Shown: positions 1-12,818 of the stretch, piece after piece | Numbering within the stretch: the stretch's first letter is position 1 | Layout: each line of letters opens with the position of its first letter | Source of the DNA: Taxillus chinensis | Lineage: Eukaryota; Streptophyta; Magnoliopsida; Santalales; Loranthaceae | DNA: 64,000 nucleotides | Direction: 5' to 3' | NCBI GenBank assembly: GCA_023512835.1 | Contig: CM042086.1 | Span: 4,131,799-4,195,798, forward strand | The notes under the pieces: generated by a model | Told to the model about the DNA's origin: nothing | The model's input: only the letters and a program-made list of their open reading frames with translations | Databases searched by the model: none | Program-made: the position numbers and the translations under genes

Positions 1-798
1 GTTTTTATTTTTTATTTCAAAGCACTCATGTTGGTTAAAGGCCCATGAGGGGAAGGAAAATGTTAATTTTCATAGCAGGTTTGGGTTTGGCCCAACTTTA
101 GAGGTAACAGATCATTTAACAAAGCAGTCATCAATAATAGTTTGTTGGCCATGACTATGTAATTATATATTTAGTCTATGCTTATTTCCTTTACTTTTAT
201 TTATGTAATTTTATTACATTTATTTGGCAAATTTAACAACTGCATGTTTGACATTGAATAATATTAAAGAAGTGCAGGACAATGAATGTTAGGACAACCT
301 GTTCAATTGTAGATATATATATATATATATATATATTTTGAATAACTGATTCCTTTTTTTAATGTTTAATGTATTCAGATTTATTAATTAATCGGAAAGT
401 TGTGTTGTTTTGTGGGTTTGAGGTGAAGTCCCAAGCGAAAGAGGTTATATATATATTTATCTATTTATTTAGCGACTTAAAGTTGATTAATAATTAATGA
501 CTCAGGCAAGTCCCTGAAAAAGAGGGAAGCCAACCACCGCCATTCGCGGACCCGCCGGCGGTTAGTCGCCGGAGCGAGTGTTTCCCGGCGAGTCCTTTCC
601 GGTTATTTGGGTCCACTTGTTTCGGCCTCTATTTTAAGGTTGGAAGGGGCGCTCAGACATCCTTAAAATCACACAAATTCTGGTGAGAGAGAGGGAGGGA
701 GGGACTTACGTTTGTGTAGAGCAGTTGACAACGCCGTACAGTTCGGAGATATATCCATATATCGTCGGATTGAATGCACTAATTAATCGCTTCGCTCT

Positions 799-867
<69 letters not shown>

Positions 868-1050
868 CCCAAAAACCGGTTCACATTTTTTCTGGTATTC
901 ATCCTCATTCATTATGGTGATGAAGATGATGGTCATTGTATCTCGACATTTTTGTACCAGTGATTCAAATGGAGTCAAATTTCTTGGGACTTGGTAGGGT
1001 GTAGGAGTGTGCGTGTATACACACACAGATATAGATATATTGCAAATATA
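1..1050. other. 5' flank and leader of the AAA ATPase gene
   Basis: No gene is seen before the AAA ATPase start codon. The first 480 bases are AT-rich with a TA microsatellite near 311-336. Bases 500-640 are clearly GC-richer (repeated CCGGCG-like motifs) and hold a weak TATA-like stretch (tattttaagg, about 630), so the core promoter is probably here. The rest, including the long GA repeat at 802-867, would be 5' leader. Promoter placement is inference. Confidence 0.45.
802..867 (+). repeat. GA dinucleotide microsatellite in the 5' leader
   Basis: About 33 uninterrupted GA units lie about 185 bases upstream of the AAA ATPase start codon. GA/CT tracts are common in plant 5' leaders and can bind BPC (GAGA-binding) proteins; any role here is inference. 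Apparent ORFs across it encode only Arg-Glu or Leu-Ser runs. Confidence 0.95.
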
Positions 1051-4000
1051 ATGGAACAGAAACATCTTCTAGTTTCGGCATTGGGGGTGGGGGTAGGATT
1101 GGGTGTGGGGATCGGTTTGGCTTCAGGACGCACGGCGGGCAAATGGGCAGGTACTGGTTCGGCCATAACCGCCGACAAGATTGAGGAGGAGATGATGAGA
1201 CTGGTGGTTGATGGTCGAGAAAGCAACGTCACCTTTGACCAATTTCCGTACTACCTGAGGTAGGATAGCTCGAGAAATTCTTTATTCTCCCCTGACAGTG
1301 TTTCCATCAAGAACGCGCAAAATTATGGTTTTTTCTTTTCTGATTCATTGAACCATGCAAATAAAATATAACTTTTTAATTAGTTAGATAAATTTGGCAA
1401 AAAAACTCATGTGTTTCGTTTGAGCATGCAACTTGTATATAAAGCATCCTACGTAAGACGTATGTTCTAACATTGTCAATGCTCATAAAATTAGATGGTC
1501 ATCATCTATTTTATATTTATTTCATTAAAAGTTGTTTAAATCTGTGCATTTTGTTTTCAGGAAAACACATAAAATTGAAGGTTCAAAGGAATCATATTAC
1601 ATTTACTCATTAAGCTAAAAGTGATACTGGAATTTAACATGTATGCCATGCAAGTTGTTTCTTTTTCTTATGAATAAAAAAAAATGCCTGTCACTTGAAA
1701 AGGCAGAGACTAAAGTTTGTGGACCCTTTAAAATTGGAGGGGGAATTCCCTGCACTTAAAATTTGCCCTTTGAGATAGGAAGAACATTTTGTGTGCTTAG
1801 AATTTGAAACTCTCTCGAATGGGATGAGCATTATATAAACAAGAGGTCTTAACCATTTGAAATAGGATGTTCTAACTAATTAAGTTTGCCTATTCAATGA
1901 CACAGTGAGCAAACACGGGCGCTTCTAACTGGTGCAGCGTTTGTCCACTTGAAGCAGACTGGGTACTCTAAGCACGCGCGCAACCTCTCTCCTGCAAGTC
2001 GTACTATTTTGCTGTCAGGCCCGGCAGGTTGGTTATCTGGTTTTTATATGTTGCCTCATATTGTGTGAGCAACAGGCCTAATTACTATATATCATCACCT
2101 TTTGAAGAATCATACCACCAAGTGCTTGCCAAGACTCTGGCACATTTCTTTGAAGCAAAGTTTCTGCTGCTAGATGCTACAGAGTTTTCACGCAAGGTAA
2201 GAGCATGCTGCTTCAATTTTCATACACTGTGTTGCTTGTGCTAATGTTTGTACCAATTGTGTTTTACAGATTCAAAACAAATATGGCCGCGCGACCAAAG
2301 AAACTGTAGGCTCCAGGTTTTTTCTGAGTAGTTAAGTCATATTAGTTACAACTGCAACTGAGAACTTGGATGAAGTAAAGTTTATATTTTCTTGTAAAAG
2401 AAAGTTGTTCTGTCTGTGAATTCTATATAACTCTTCTTTGGAAAACTTATATATGTAGTCTACTATGCCTGCCACGGGTGAAATTTTAATAATCAGCTTC
2501 GGCTGTTTGTTATACAATATGATATGATTTTTTTCCTTGTAGTCTTTCAGGACGTCAATCTCTGAGGCAGCCCTGGATCGCTTGTCTGGTTTACTGAGTT
2601 CATTTTCTCGTCTACCACCAAAGCCAGAAACCAAAGGTACAACAGCAAAACATTTTAATAAGGTTTTATTTACTCAAAAGAAACCTACATATTGATTATT
2701 GAGTAATCTTCTGAAGCAACACTGAGGAGGCAAAGAAGCGTGAATAATATGATATCAAGGTACCGCATAGCAGAAAATATTCCTCACTGTTTTCAAAAGG
2801 AATGTTTTTCCCCCAAGTAATCTTTGGTTCTGATATTTGAAGGGGAAGAGAATTGAGAGATACTTCTTGTAATCCTCCAATACTTCGCCGAAATGCCTCT
2901 GCCTCAGCATATATGGAAAATTTGACTTCAGAATATGCCCCATTGAATCAAGGTTTTTTCCTAACTATTAAAATTTAAGGGAAAATTTAAATTTAATGAA
3001 TATAAATCTATGATATTGCTTGCCTCTCAACAGATACCCAATTTGTGTTGTGACAGTGTGGCTGTATAAATGAATCATACTCATACTTTTTTTAAATTTT
3101 CTTGTCAATATTTTTAGCTCCACTTCCTCTTAAGGGCACTAGCGGCTGGCCTTTTGATGAGAGGCAATTTATACAAGCTCTTTACAAGGTAATTTGTTTT
3201 GGACGCATAAAACTTTATGTTATTTTGTAGCTTACAATGTAACTATTCACAAAATGTAAACGTTTTTGTAACATGGCTTTTCGGATATCGCGATAGGATG
3301 GAGAGAATTGATTCCTGTTTTTATTCTTTTATTTTCACAGGTTCTTGTTGCTGTGTCAAGAGTTAGTCCCACTGTTCTCTACCTTAGAGATGTGGAAAAG
3401 CTTCTATTGGGTTCACAGAGAATATATAACTTGTTCCAAAAAATGTTAAACAACTTAACTGGATCAGTGTTGATCCTTGGTTCACAGACTATGAATCCGG
3501 GAAGTGAGCATGGAGAAGTGGACGAGAGGCTTACTGCTCTCTTTCCATATAACATTGAGATCAAGGCACCTGAAGATGAAACTCATCTTGTTAGCTGGAA
3601 GGCCCAGCTGGAGGAGGATATGAAAATGATGCAGCTTCAGGATACAAAAAACCACATCCTGGAAGTACTGGCGGAGAATGACCTTGACTGTGATGATCTG
3701 GGCTCAATCTGCATGGTGGACACCTTGGTTCTGAGTGATTACATAGAAGAGATTGTTTTATCAGCAATTTCGTATCACTTGATGAATAACAAGAATCCTG
3801 AGTACAGAAATGGAAAACTTATTATATCATCCAAGAGGTGAGACCATTAGCATATTGTTCATCTTCCATTAATAATAATAGCAAAAATTAACTCTGAATT
3901 TACTTTGATGAGCATGGAACAGTTTGTCCCATGGATTGAGCATCTTTCAGGAAGGTAGGCCAAACAAAATAGACACTTCACATCTAAAGCCGCATGCTGA

Positions 4001-5974
4001 ACTTCCTAAGGTATTTGTCCCTCATGTTTTTGTTAGCATAGCGATGAGCTTTTAGATCACGCTAATAGTCTCCACTTATGCTTGATTGATTATAGGAAGC
4101 AGAAGCGGGAGCAAATGTTGTGGTCAATACAGAATCTAAAGCTGAAAGCTTGGTCCCTGAAAACAGAAGTGAAGAAACATCACCTCTAGTAGTAGCCAAG
4201 AAAGATTGTGACAACTCGCTGCTACCACCCAAAGTGCTGGTTGGTCTAGTTTGCCAATTTTTAGCTTGACTTTAAACTAAAAGCATTGCTATTGTCTATA
4301 ATAGTTTATAATAGTCGACTATTTCTTAACAGGAGCCCCCTCCTGACAATGAATTTGAGAAACGCATAAGACCAGAGGTCATACCTGCAAATGAGATTGG
4401 TGTGACATTTACAGATATCGGTGCCATGGATGAAATCAAAGAATCCCTTCAAGAGCTAGTAATGCTGCCTCTTCGAAGACCAGACCTTTTTGAAGGAGGC
4501 CTTCTAAAGCCTTGTAGGGGTATACTATTGTTTGGACCACCCGGTACTGGGAAGACAATGCTTGCCAAGGCCATTGCTAGGGAGGCAGGAGCTAGTTTTA
4601 TTAATGTCTCCATGTCAACCATCACTTCCAAATGGTTCGGTGAGGATGAGAAGAATGTTCGAGCTTTATTCACTCTTGCAGCCAAGGTCTCCCCAACCAT
4701 TATCTTTGTAGATGAGGTTGATAGCATGCTCGGGCAACGAAGCAAAGCAGGAGAGAATGAAGCTATGCGGAAGATAAAAAATGAGTTTATGACTCACTGG
4801 GATGGACTCTTGACTAGACCAGGTGAGCAGATCCTTGTTCTAGCTGCAACAAACAGGCCATTTGATCTTGATGAAGCCATTATCAGACGTTTCGAGCGGA
4901 GGTACGCACTGCACAGTTACAGCTAAGCTTAAAGACAAAGCTAATCGAGTTTGAGATTTTTGTTAATACAAAATTGATTAATTGACATACAATTTAACAT
5001 GAACCACGTCTGAAAATTTGTATGAGTTTAGAGAAACTATGATGTTGTAGATTACAAATATAATGCTTTTCAATCGTCGTTGAAAGTAGTTACTTTCTGT
5101 ATACTTGTGGTTATGAATTACAGTGTGGTATCATGGATGATCATGAACACATCCCAGGCAGTGTATTCAAGCTTTGCGATAACCTACTGACATGCTTACT
5201 TTGATGGGCAGGGTTATGGTTGGTTTACCAACCATGGAGAACAGGGAAATGATATTGAAAACTCTTTTATCAAAAGAAAGTGTATCAGAAGGACTGGATT
5301 TGAAGGAGATTGCAGCTATGACAGAAGGATACAGTGGGAGCGATATTAAGGTTTGTAATTTTCCATAGTTCTACTTTTTTAGAAACAGCAATTAGTCAGT
5401 GGAATTACTGACTGACACGACTGTTGAAACAGAATCTCTGCACAACGGCTGCCTATCGACCCGTTAGGGAGCTTATCAAGCAAGAGATGCTAAAGGACAT
5501 GGTAAGAAGATTATCCATCTTTAGCCACTCTTTACCCCCCCTTCATTTGCAGTACAGTAGTAAACTCCAAGCTGATTTTGGTTATACTCTGCAGGAAAGA
5601 AAAAAGAGAGCTGAGGGTAAGAATTTAGAAGACGATTTAAAAGCCAAGGAAGGTGAGGAAACAAGAGTAGTTGTCCGTAGGCCCTTAAACATGGAAGACT
5701 TCAGGCAAGCCAAAAATCAGGTCAATCTCTCTCCAAAATTCCCCTAGAAAATGTTTTGTAGAGTTTCACTGGTTCAGATACCCATATGGATTGCATTTAG
5801 GAAATTTCCCTTTTCAGAATAGGTTTTTTAAATGCTCTGTTGCAACTTTCTGTCATGCAGGTTGCAGCTAGCTTCTCTGCTGAGGGGTCTATAATGAATG
5901 AACTGAAGCAGTGGAATGATTTGTTTGGGGAAGGAGGCTCGAGGAAGAAAGAACAGTTGACTTACTTTCTCTGA
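1051..5974 (+). CDS. DAA1: AAA-type ATPase, DAA1/ATAD1-like (15 exons)
   Basis: Predicted 822-residue AAA ATPase of the plant DAA1 clade, related to ATAD1/Msp1. Exons read from GT/AG borders and phase: 1051-1259, 1906-2027, 2108-2196, 2270-2305, 2543-2636, 2851-2952, 3118-3188, 3341-3837, 3923-4010, 4096-4239, 4333-4901, 5212-5350, 5433-5501, 5595-5720, 5861-5974. All phases join and no exon has a stop. The start MEQKHLLVSALGVG is the family start; the Gly/Val-rich segment that follows (about residues 8-26) may be a membrane anchor. In the large exon, Walker A GPPGTGKT is near residue 552, Walker B IIFVDEVDS near 607, sensor-1 ATNRP near 656 and arginine fingers RRFERR near 669. The C-terminus ends GGSRKKEQLTYFL. 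Length matches the family's roughly 820-840 residues. The exon 9 donor may be 4233 rather than 4239, and the 2851 acceptor is the least certain border. Msp1 relatives extract membrane proteins; the exact role of the plant clade is less clear. Confidence 0.93.
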
Positions 5975-6688
5975 GGCTGAGAAGCATCAGTTTATATGAG
6001 AGTAGTAGGATGACGATAGTGCAACAGCAGTGGGCAGTAGTTCCTTTTATTTTTATCTTCAGCAAAGAAAGATGACAAATAATATAGAATACAAATGAAG
6101 TGTGATAGAAAAGCACACCATGTAAGTTGTAACGTCATAATATGTCTCCTAACAAGTTTGAGAAGAAAAATCTAGCAGAACAAAACCGTAAAATGGAGCG
6201 AATGTTGAGTAATACATGGAGCATTGAGTTACTTCCCTTTCCATTCTCTCCCACTCAAGTAGAGCAAAATGACCTTCATTCATCAACATTGATTATGGCG
6301 AATGAAGGGAAGGAATAATCTGTCTGAAAAAGAAGTTGATGAAAGCTGCTAGCTTTAGTTGTGTTTCTGGATAATCCGGCAGGGACAAGAATTAGATGAT
6401 ACATCAGAGGCCATATTGGCCAAAATAGTTGGGTGGAAGAGTTAAAGTCTAAAGGGAAGTTTCCAAGGAGAAATAGATGAGCAAGAACCTGCTTAATTAG
6501 TTGCGTGTAGAAACAAAAATTATGAACTAATTATATATATATATATATATAGGGGCATACATATTGAAAGCAGATTCAAGAATAAAAGCAACCTCTGAAA
6601 ACAGGGTTCTAGAACATATTGGATACAAGTCACAGCACCAAAGGATTCGCATGCATCAATATCCAATAATAACTATAACTCAGCCACA
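5975..6688. other. Convergent intergenic region
   Basis: This is the shared 3' space between the AAA ATPase (+) and the reticulon gene (-). It must contain both 3' untranslated regions. An AATAATAT-like stretch near 6080 could be the AAA poly(A) signal. A TA microsatellite lies at about 6531-6551. No other gene is seen. Confidence 0.6.
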
Positions 6689-8003
6689 CTAAGCTAGCTT
6701 CTTGTCTTTCAACCCTTTGGACATAATTATCGAAAATTTTGATTCTATTACAGAACACTGCTTTTTGAGCCCAGCCAATGCCTTTTCTGCAAACGAGTCC
6801 ACTTCATCCTCATACTTCTCATACAAAACCGGCAGCGTATGGAGCAAAACGAAAGCTGTTTCAAACCAAATTGCGAAGAGACAACAACATGTCAGAATCC
6901 ATATGATATGTGGGATGAATCGATTAAAACAAGAGAAAACCCATTACCCATATATAGTAAGGTCAAAATGTTGCAACAGCTCCCTAGAACGGAAAGTACC
7001 CACAAGCCGGTTATAGCCTAATTAATTACAACATGGTAACCATACGTGAGTCAACATAACACCAAGAATTTAACACTACATTCGAGAGTTATGATCACAA
7101 TTCTCATGAGAGAGAGAGAGAGAGAGTCAACGTACAGAGAGAAATTTTTTCAGATCTTTCCCAGATGCAGTATGGTGTAAGACAACTAAAGCATTGTTGG
7201 TTTCAATCCTGATTGCCAAGGCCACCTGCAGGACTGGTTCCTCTGGAATATAAACTTCCCGAATGTGCGGTGAACACCTAAAGACCATAAAAAAAACATG
7301 TTAGCCAATTGCAACACAAAAATTTGAACTGTTTTTATTTTGAAAGCTCAACTTAAAAAGAAAAAAAACAGCAAAAACAAAAACTTCCAAGTACATTTTT
7401 AACACAAAAAAAAAAAGCTACTTTGCCAAGCACGTGTTTTTAACAATGTTTAAGAAAACAAGAAACAAAAACGTACCTCTTGATATACTTAGACCCGTTG
7501 GACCACAAGAATAAAACGACAAGAGAAACAATCAGGCAATGGCAGACCAAGGTGAGCAGGTGGTATTCAAGATATTCAAACAAAACCCATATGGCAGTAG
7601 CAAAGCCTAACAACCCTCCTGAAAGTTTTCTATTCCTCCACAGAAACACATCGGCAGCTGAAAAACAAAACAGAACAGAATAAAGTACGTACTAGTCAAT
7701 TCCAAACAAACAGTACATAAATATATTAATGGGGAGAAAATTAACATTATAAAGATTCACTCTCATTGTAGTAATATTAGAGCACGAACAAAAACGTGTT
7801 TATAAGCACAGCTCAAGATTGAGAAACGCACTCTTGCCTCCGCCAAGGACCATGTGAACCGGCTTTTCTCTCCCGAAGAGGCGATAAATCTTAGCCTTAG
7901 CGGAGCCAGAAAATGGGTTCTCGTTATCAGAGTCCGAGGAAGATGACGACGACAAGCTTTGAAGTTTCTCAATCACAGACTCTTCCCATGCCTCCTCCAC
8001 CAT
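6689..8003 (-). CDS. RTNLB3: Reticulon-like protein, RTNLB3 type (5 exons)
   Basis: Predicted 243-residue reticulon-like protein that shapes tubular endoplasmic reticulum. Exons on the minus strand: 8003-7832, 7657-7477, 7277-7136, 7017-6948, 6855-6689; all borders are GT/AG and phases join. The N-terminus is short and polar with a Ser/Asp tract (residues 17-28). The reticulon homology domain starts at about residue 42 with [17 protein letters not shown], followed by [15 protein letters not shown] first long hydrophobic hairpin ends in VVLFLWSN. A hydrophilic loop contains [17 protein letters not shown] second hairpin contains [13 protein letters not shown] and continues to PVLYEKYED. The protein ends KDKKLA, a dilysine KKXX-type ER retrieval signal. 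Length and exon layout fit the family. The symbol rests partly on gene order beside the DAA1- and MAKR2-type genes. Confidence 0.92.
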
Positions 8004-8519
8004 TTTTCAGGTCTCTGTTTTTTTTGGCCCCCCTTGCGTGTGCGTGTGTTTGCGACGTGAAATGAGTCTCTGTGCTTGATTGTAATGATAGGATAGGATC
8101 ATTGCAATCTCACTAATCCAAAAAAAAAAAAAAAAAACAAGCGCGTCCGAACCCGTCTCCGAGTCTATTGCCACTCCACGTCATCCGAGCTTGCTTGGCG
8201 CTGGCCCGTTAACGGTCGACGGACGGCTTCCGTTTGTATTCGCGCTGTTGTGCCTCGATTTCTGGCGAATGGGTGAAATCAGCCGTTCGCATCCGTTATT
8301 ATTGCGGCGCGAGAGTGGTGGAAAAGATTTTTTTAAATTTTTTTATGAATTTATTAATTTGGCAGGAAAATCCAGGTTCAATTTGTTTATTCCGTGAATT
8401 TTATTAAAAAATATACATTTAATTTATTTACGTATGGGAAAAAGAAAAATAACAAAATCCAATGCGAAGAGGAGCAAGGTTCAATTTTGTGTATGCCAGT
8501 CGTCACACGTCAAGCGCAG
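8004..8519. other. Upstream region of the reticulon gene
   Basis: It contains the reticulon 5' leader and promoter (minus orientation), an A-tract at about 8120-8137, a GC-richer part at 8140-8320, then AT-rich DNA. Short ORFs here are unsupported. No gene is seen. Confidence 0.5.
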
Positions 8520-8985
8520 GGAGGCTCACCTGCACACACCAAATCCAATAGCTCACACCAGTTTGAGGAGCAAGACGGAGCCGCAGAGCCAATTGCCGCT
8601 TGCAGTCCTGCCAGTGAAGGGTACCGCGCGACAGAGGCACGGGGAGGACGCACGCGAGACTGATCTACCATCGTCCCCGGCAGGCACAACCGCACGAGTT
8701 GCTCGAGCTGTTGCGCCCCACCTCGTAGATGATGGGGACGGGTTTGTTGCCCAATCCCTCGCCGGTGGAGTACGACAAACCGGTGAACTGGTGCCTGTCG
8801 CCGTGCCTGACGTAGGAAGGGAAGCTCCTGTTGACGGTTTCGAAAGTGACGGTGATAATCCACAGAGCCATGTTGGACAGCAAGCCTGCCGCTGGCCCAT
8901 CATTCCCGACGGAGCAGGAGAACAAGATTCCCTTGGCAGCAGCGGCAAAAGACCCCCGGGCGATGGGGTCGCGGTAGTATTCTTG
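8520..8985 (-). pseudogene. Subtilisin-like protease (SBT) gene fragment
   Basis: The minus strand encodes a piece of a plant subtilase. From 8985 downwards it reads EYYRDPIARGSFAAAAKGI, then SCSVGNDGPAA and LSNMALWIITV, which match the SAGN-GP oxyanion-asparagine region and the following APWITTV strand of the S8 domain. Next come NRSFPSYVRHGD and FTGLSYSTGEGL, as in the segment leading to the protease-associated domain. The reading frame must shift near 8665 (to CLPGTMVD) to keep similarity and fades below about 8600. There is no signal peptide, prodomain, catalytic Asp or His region, catalytic Ser region or C-terminal domain. This is a truncated, frameshifted copy, probably carried in by duplication. 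The larger plus-strand ORF over the same bases is its antisense shadow. Confidence 0.75.
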
Positions 8986-9369
8986 GGAGAGAGATAGAGA
9001 GGGAGAGAGAAAATTAAAATAATAAAATAAGATGTGAATAATTTTTTCAAATGTAAATATGTGTTGAGTATAATTTTATAATTTTATTTTTTACGTAATA
9101 AAGACAGGTTAGAGTTGCTCATAGAATATAAATTTGGATTAAAAATAATTTATCAAATATCTTTTTTAATAAGATTCATAGTTTTTAGTTTTTTAATAAA
9201 AAAATGCATTTAAAACACAGTAACAAAGACAGCAATATTGTTTTGTGCATCGTGGCCTTCACCAGCACCATGAAGAGAAGGATGTTGGTTTACAAAAGTT
9301 TCTCTACTTAAATTTGATTATTTTGTTTCCAATATTATTCACAAAGATATATTGGTTCCATATAAGGTA

Positions 9370-10020
9370 TTAGAGCTTAGATAACAAAGGGCATTAAATT
9401 CAATTTAGCTAAAGCTTCTCAAATTAAATGGAAAAAAATTATGAAAACTTGAATGTTTAGTTACAAGTATTTTTCAAATACCAAGATTAATTATCGAAAG
9501 GCTATGAAAATATTAAAGATTAAAATGAGTTTGATGCACTAGATAATGCTAGGAAAGATTTATTGGTGGATGTTCAAAAAAAAGATCAGAAAGCATTGTA
9601 CACAATTTTTCAAGTAGTTGAAGAATCAATATTTGAAAAAGGAAAAAAGAAAAAGAAGAGGTGTGCCAATATAGCATAGAAGATGTAAAATATTTTGCAA
9701 AAATCTTACAAATGTAGTGACTGTATCGAGCAAGCATGGCTTCAAACTCTAAATGAGATTTCAAGTCTTTATGGATGAAATACTCAAAATTAATTCCAAC
9801 ATATTTTCATCACGTTCAAAATCTTGTTAATCAATTAAGAACTAATGATGAAGAAATTTTAGACATCAAAGTTGTGGAGAAAATCTAATGATCTTTAACT
9901 ACAAAGTTTGATTATATTGTTACAATAATTGAAAAATCACAAGATATATCAGTCATGTTGATAAAAAGACTGAGGAGTTAATAGTGTTCACACAAGTAAC
10001 GAATGAGTTAAAAAGCACTA
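9370..10020 (+). pseudogene. Decayed Ty1/copia gag (UBN2-like) fragment
   Basis: Broken plus-strand reading frames match copia gag proteins of the UBN2/gag-polypeptide type. At about 9540-9660 one reads DARKDLLVDVQKKDQKALY and TIFQVVEESIFEK, and at about 9780-9960 YFHHVQNLVNQL, DEEILDIKVVEKI and TKFDYIVTIIEKSQD. Stops and frameshifts separate these blocks. No zinc knuckle, protease, integrase or reverse transcriptase follows. It is an old truncated insertion. Confidence 0.7.
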
Positions 10021-10781
10021 AGCTCAAATTGAGTGAAAACCTTTCGTATTATAGATAATTTTTGTGTAAAGACCATGTCCGAATTTACATGTTAATATAG
10101 ACAAGGAGAATGGTGTTATACTAATTAAAAGGATATATAAATTTACTTCACATTGTCCATATCTAGTTGAACTACAATATCTACATCATAACTAACATTC
10201 GTATTAGGATCGACATCTATATTGTGTGATATCTAGATTTGGAAGTCATCTGCTACCATAACTTCTTTGTTCATTTCAAGAACCTCAAATTCTTGTCACA
10301 ATGCATTGCGTGGTGATTTATTTACTCTCGTTTCCTTCAAATTTCCTTTTTATCGAATCTCACACAGCCTTTGATGTGCGGCGATCCAAATTTTGCTCAA
10401 ACACAGTTCTATCTAAGGCTTGGAAAAAATAGTGTTTCACCTAATAATATTTAATTCTTGCATCTCCCAAACATCTTTGTTCTTCATTAAATAAATTGCT
10501 TCTTTTTTGGGCTCTGTAAACCCTACTCCACCAATCTCCATAATCCTTTTGCTCGCAGCAGATTCTCCATCAACTCACTCTACTAATCATAATGGTTATC
10601 GAAATGAGGGCTTGTTGTAAGTGTTTTGTCTTCACATACGATGATTTTACACAAACAATCAATTGCAACGATGTCAAAGATCAATTACGATGGTAATGGC
10701 TCTGATATCAAATGTTATTTTACAATGTGAGTGATTTCAGTGAAAATGTCATACTTATTCATGGGATGACGACCCTTTTTA
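10021..10781. other. AT-rich repeat-derived spacer with a PBS-like site
   Basis: No gene is seen. At 10698-10710 the plus strand reads ggctctgatatca, one mismatch from the complement of the initiator-Met tRNA primer site. A decayed LTR element in minus orientation could therefore end here. No matching LTR pair was found. Confidence 0.3.
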
Positions 10782-12809
10782 GAGCATCTACATTTGGTTT
10801 GGCATCCCCTATCCTATTTGAGGGATGAATAGTGTACATATTCATTAAAATTTGCTTATTTTTAAAAACATCAAACATCTCATTTTCTATTTCTATTTAT
10901 ATTTATTCCTCAATTTATTTTTTATTAATTTTTCTCTCTCTCCTTTTCATTTATTACAACCAATCAAAAGTTTAGTATAATAATATATATTATAAAATTA
11001 TAGAGAAAACATTTAGGAATAAATAGTGAATCCCAAAATATGAAAATTTATTATTTATTCCCTTTACCTATACCCTATTTTAGGTAGGAGTGTAAAATGG
11101 ACTACCGGTCCGCGAACGAGTCCGCGGACTGGAGCAGACCAGACCATTATAATTTCAATCCATATAAACCACGGGCCTATACGGACTGGTCCACATGGAC
11201 CAAGTCGTGCGGACACAGACCGAATCCGCAGACCCATCCTCTTACACCCAAAACCCTAATTTTATTTATTATTTCTAAATAAATAAAATAATTTTGTAAT
11301 GGAGAGTTGGAGGCTAGCTTCTGCGACGACTTCTGCGACCTGGGCGGCGAGGAGAGACTGGGGTTCTACCGTTCTGCAACCTGGGTGGTGAGGAGAGACG
11401 GTGTAAGACCCGAAAATTTTTAGCTATTTAAGTTTTTACTTAAAGAGTAATAATAATAAAATAATAATAATGTTATTGTTAACAATAGTTAGAAAGGATA
11501 TTTTAGATATTATCACGATAAAAATAAGCACCCAATATAGTCATTCAAATAGCATGTGATAAGTAGCCGTTATGAATAGTATCCAGTCCGTTATGAATAG
11601 TATCCGTTTGGACTTCCATAAATAGGTATGAGCATGAGATTTTATTTATAAGAAAGTATAGAAGTAAGAAGAATAATAATAAGAGTTATGGCATCAAGTT
11701 CTCAAGCACGCCATCCGAGAATAGTGTACGCGATGAAGATCGGCGAGCAATACGACTTGAAGTTACAAAGCTATGCTTTGCTATAGATAAGCTAAATGCT
11801 GGTGTCCAATGGCTGCAATATAATGCGACGAGACACATGGAGAAGTTTGAGGTTATTCGTGCGACAACCACGACAATGTTAGCCGAAGGGTTGTGCAGCT
11901 CTACTACCGAAGCACAACACGTCTTACGCACATATGCTAATATAATTCAAGAAATTTTACGAAGGCCATAGAATATGATATTAATGTTTATGTTTAGGAT
12001 TATAATATTTTATGCTATAATGTTATCTTACTTTATTGTTTATTGATTATGCAATTATATTATTTTATCCGCGTAAATATTATATACGTTATAAAAAAAA
12101 TAATAAAATAATTTCTTATATGTCATAAAAATTTTAGATGCTATATATTATGTCATTTAGTTTCTTAAACCAAATTACTATGGGTAAGTAAGTATTACAA
12201 GCCTTAACTTTACCAAAAGTATAAAACATAGGTAAGGCCCAAAAATTTGAATGAGGCAGATTCTGGAGGTCCCATTCAAAAATTCATAACTTGAGTTATA
12301 TAGATCCAATTGACATAAAACCGAAGCCCATTTGTTCATTTATGACTTAGCTAAAACTTGTAAAAATTGCAGAATTTAATATGAAGCCAATCAATTCCAG
12401 AATTTAAAATACTACACATAGGTTAGTATGAACGGGTAAACATTTTAGTATGACTTTAAAATTCAATAACTTTTGTTATACATATTTAAAAATTATAAAA
12501 TTGATACCCATTTGTAGATATTTGAGTTAGTAATGCAATACAATTGGCCATTTGTCAAAAACTACAAAATTAAAAACGTTATAATTGAATTAGTAGGGAG
12601 TACACCAATGTGGACTTTTGATGCCAAAGGAACCTTCTAGGTTGAAAAGTCTTAAAACATTTTTTAAATGGTAGGAGAAGATACCCACGTTTTAAGAGAG
12701 GATAATAGAAATAAAATAAAGTATTTTATATATTTTATATAATTTAATTTGATGCCAAAGTCAAATTCATACACTACTTTCACACTACACACCTACCACC
12801 ATCCTTGCC

Positions 12810-12818
12810 TATATAAGG
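12810..12818 (+). promoter_or_regulatory. TATA box of the solo LTR
   Basis: TATATAAGG after GC-containing DNA is the probable U3/R core promoter of the surrounding LTR. The inner LTR element at 46104 and 51923 has a very similar tctatataagg. Confidence 0.5.

Noticed and set aside
683..1065. ORFs with Arg-Glu or Ser-Leu runs
   Set aside because: Translations of the GA microsatellite.
8434..8997. 187-codon plus-strand ORF
   Set aside because: Antisense of the subtilase fragment; no family likeness in this frame.
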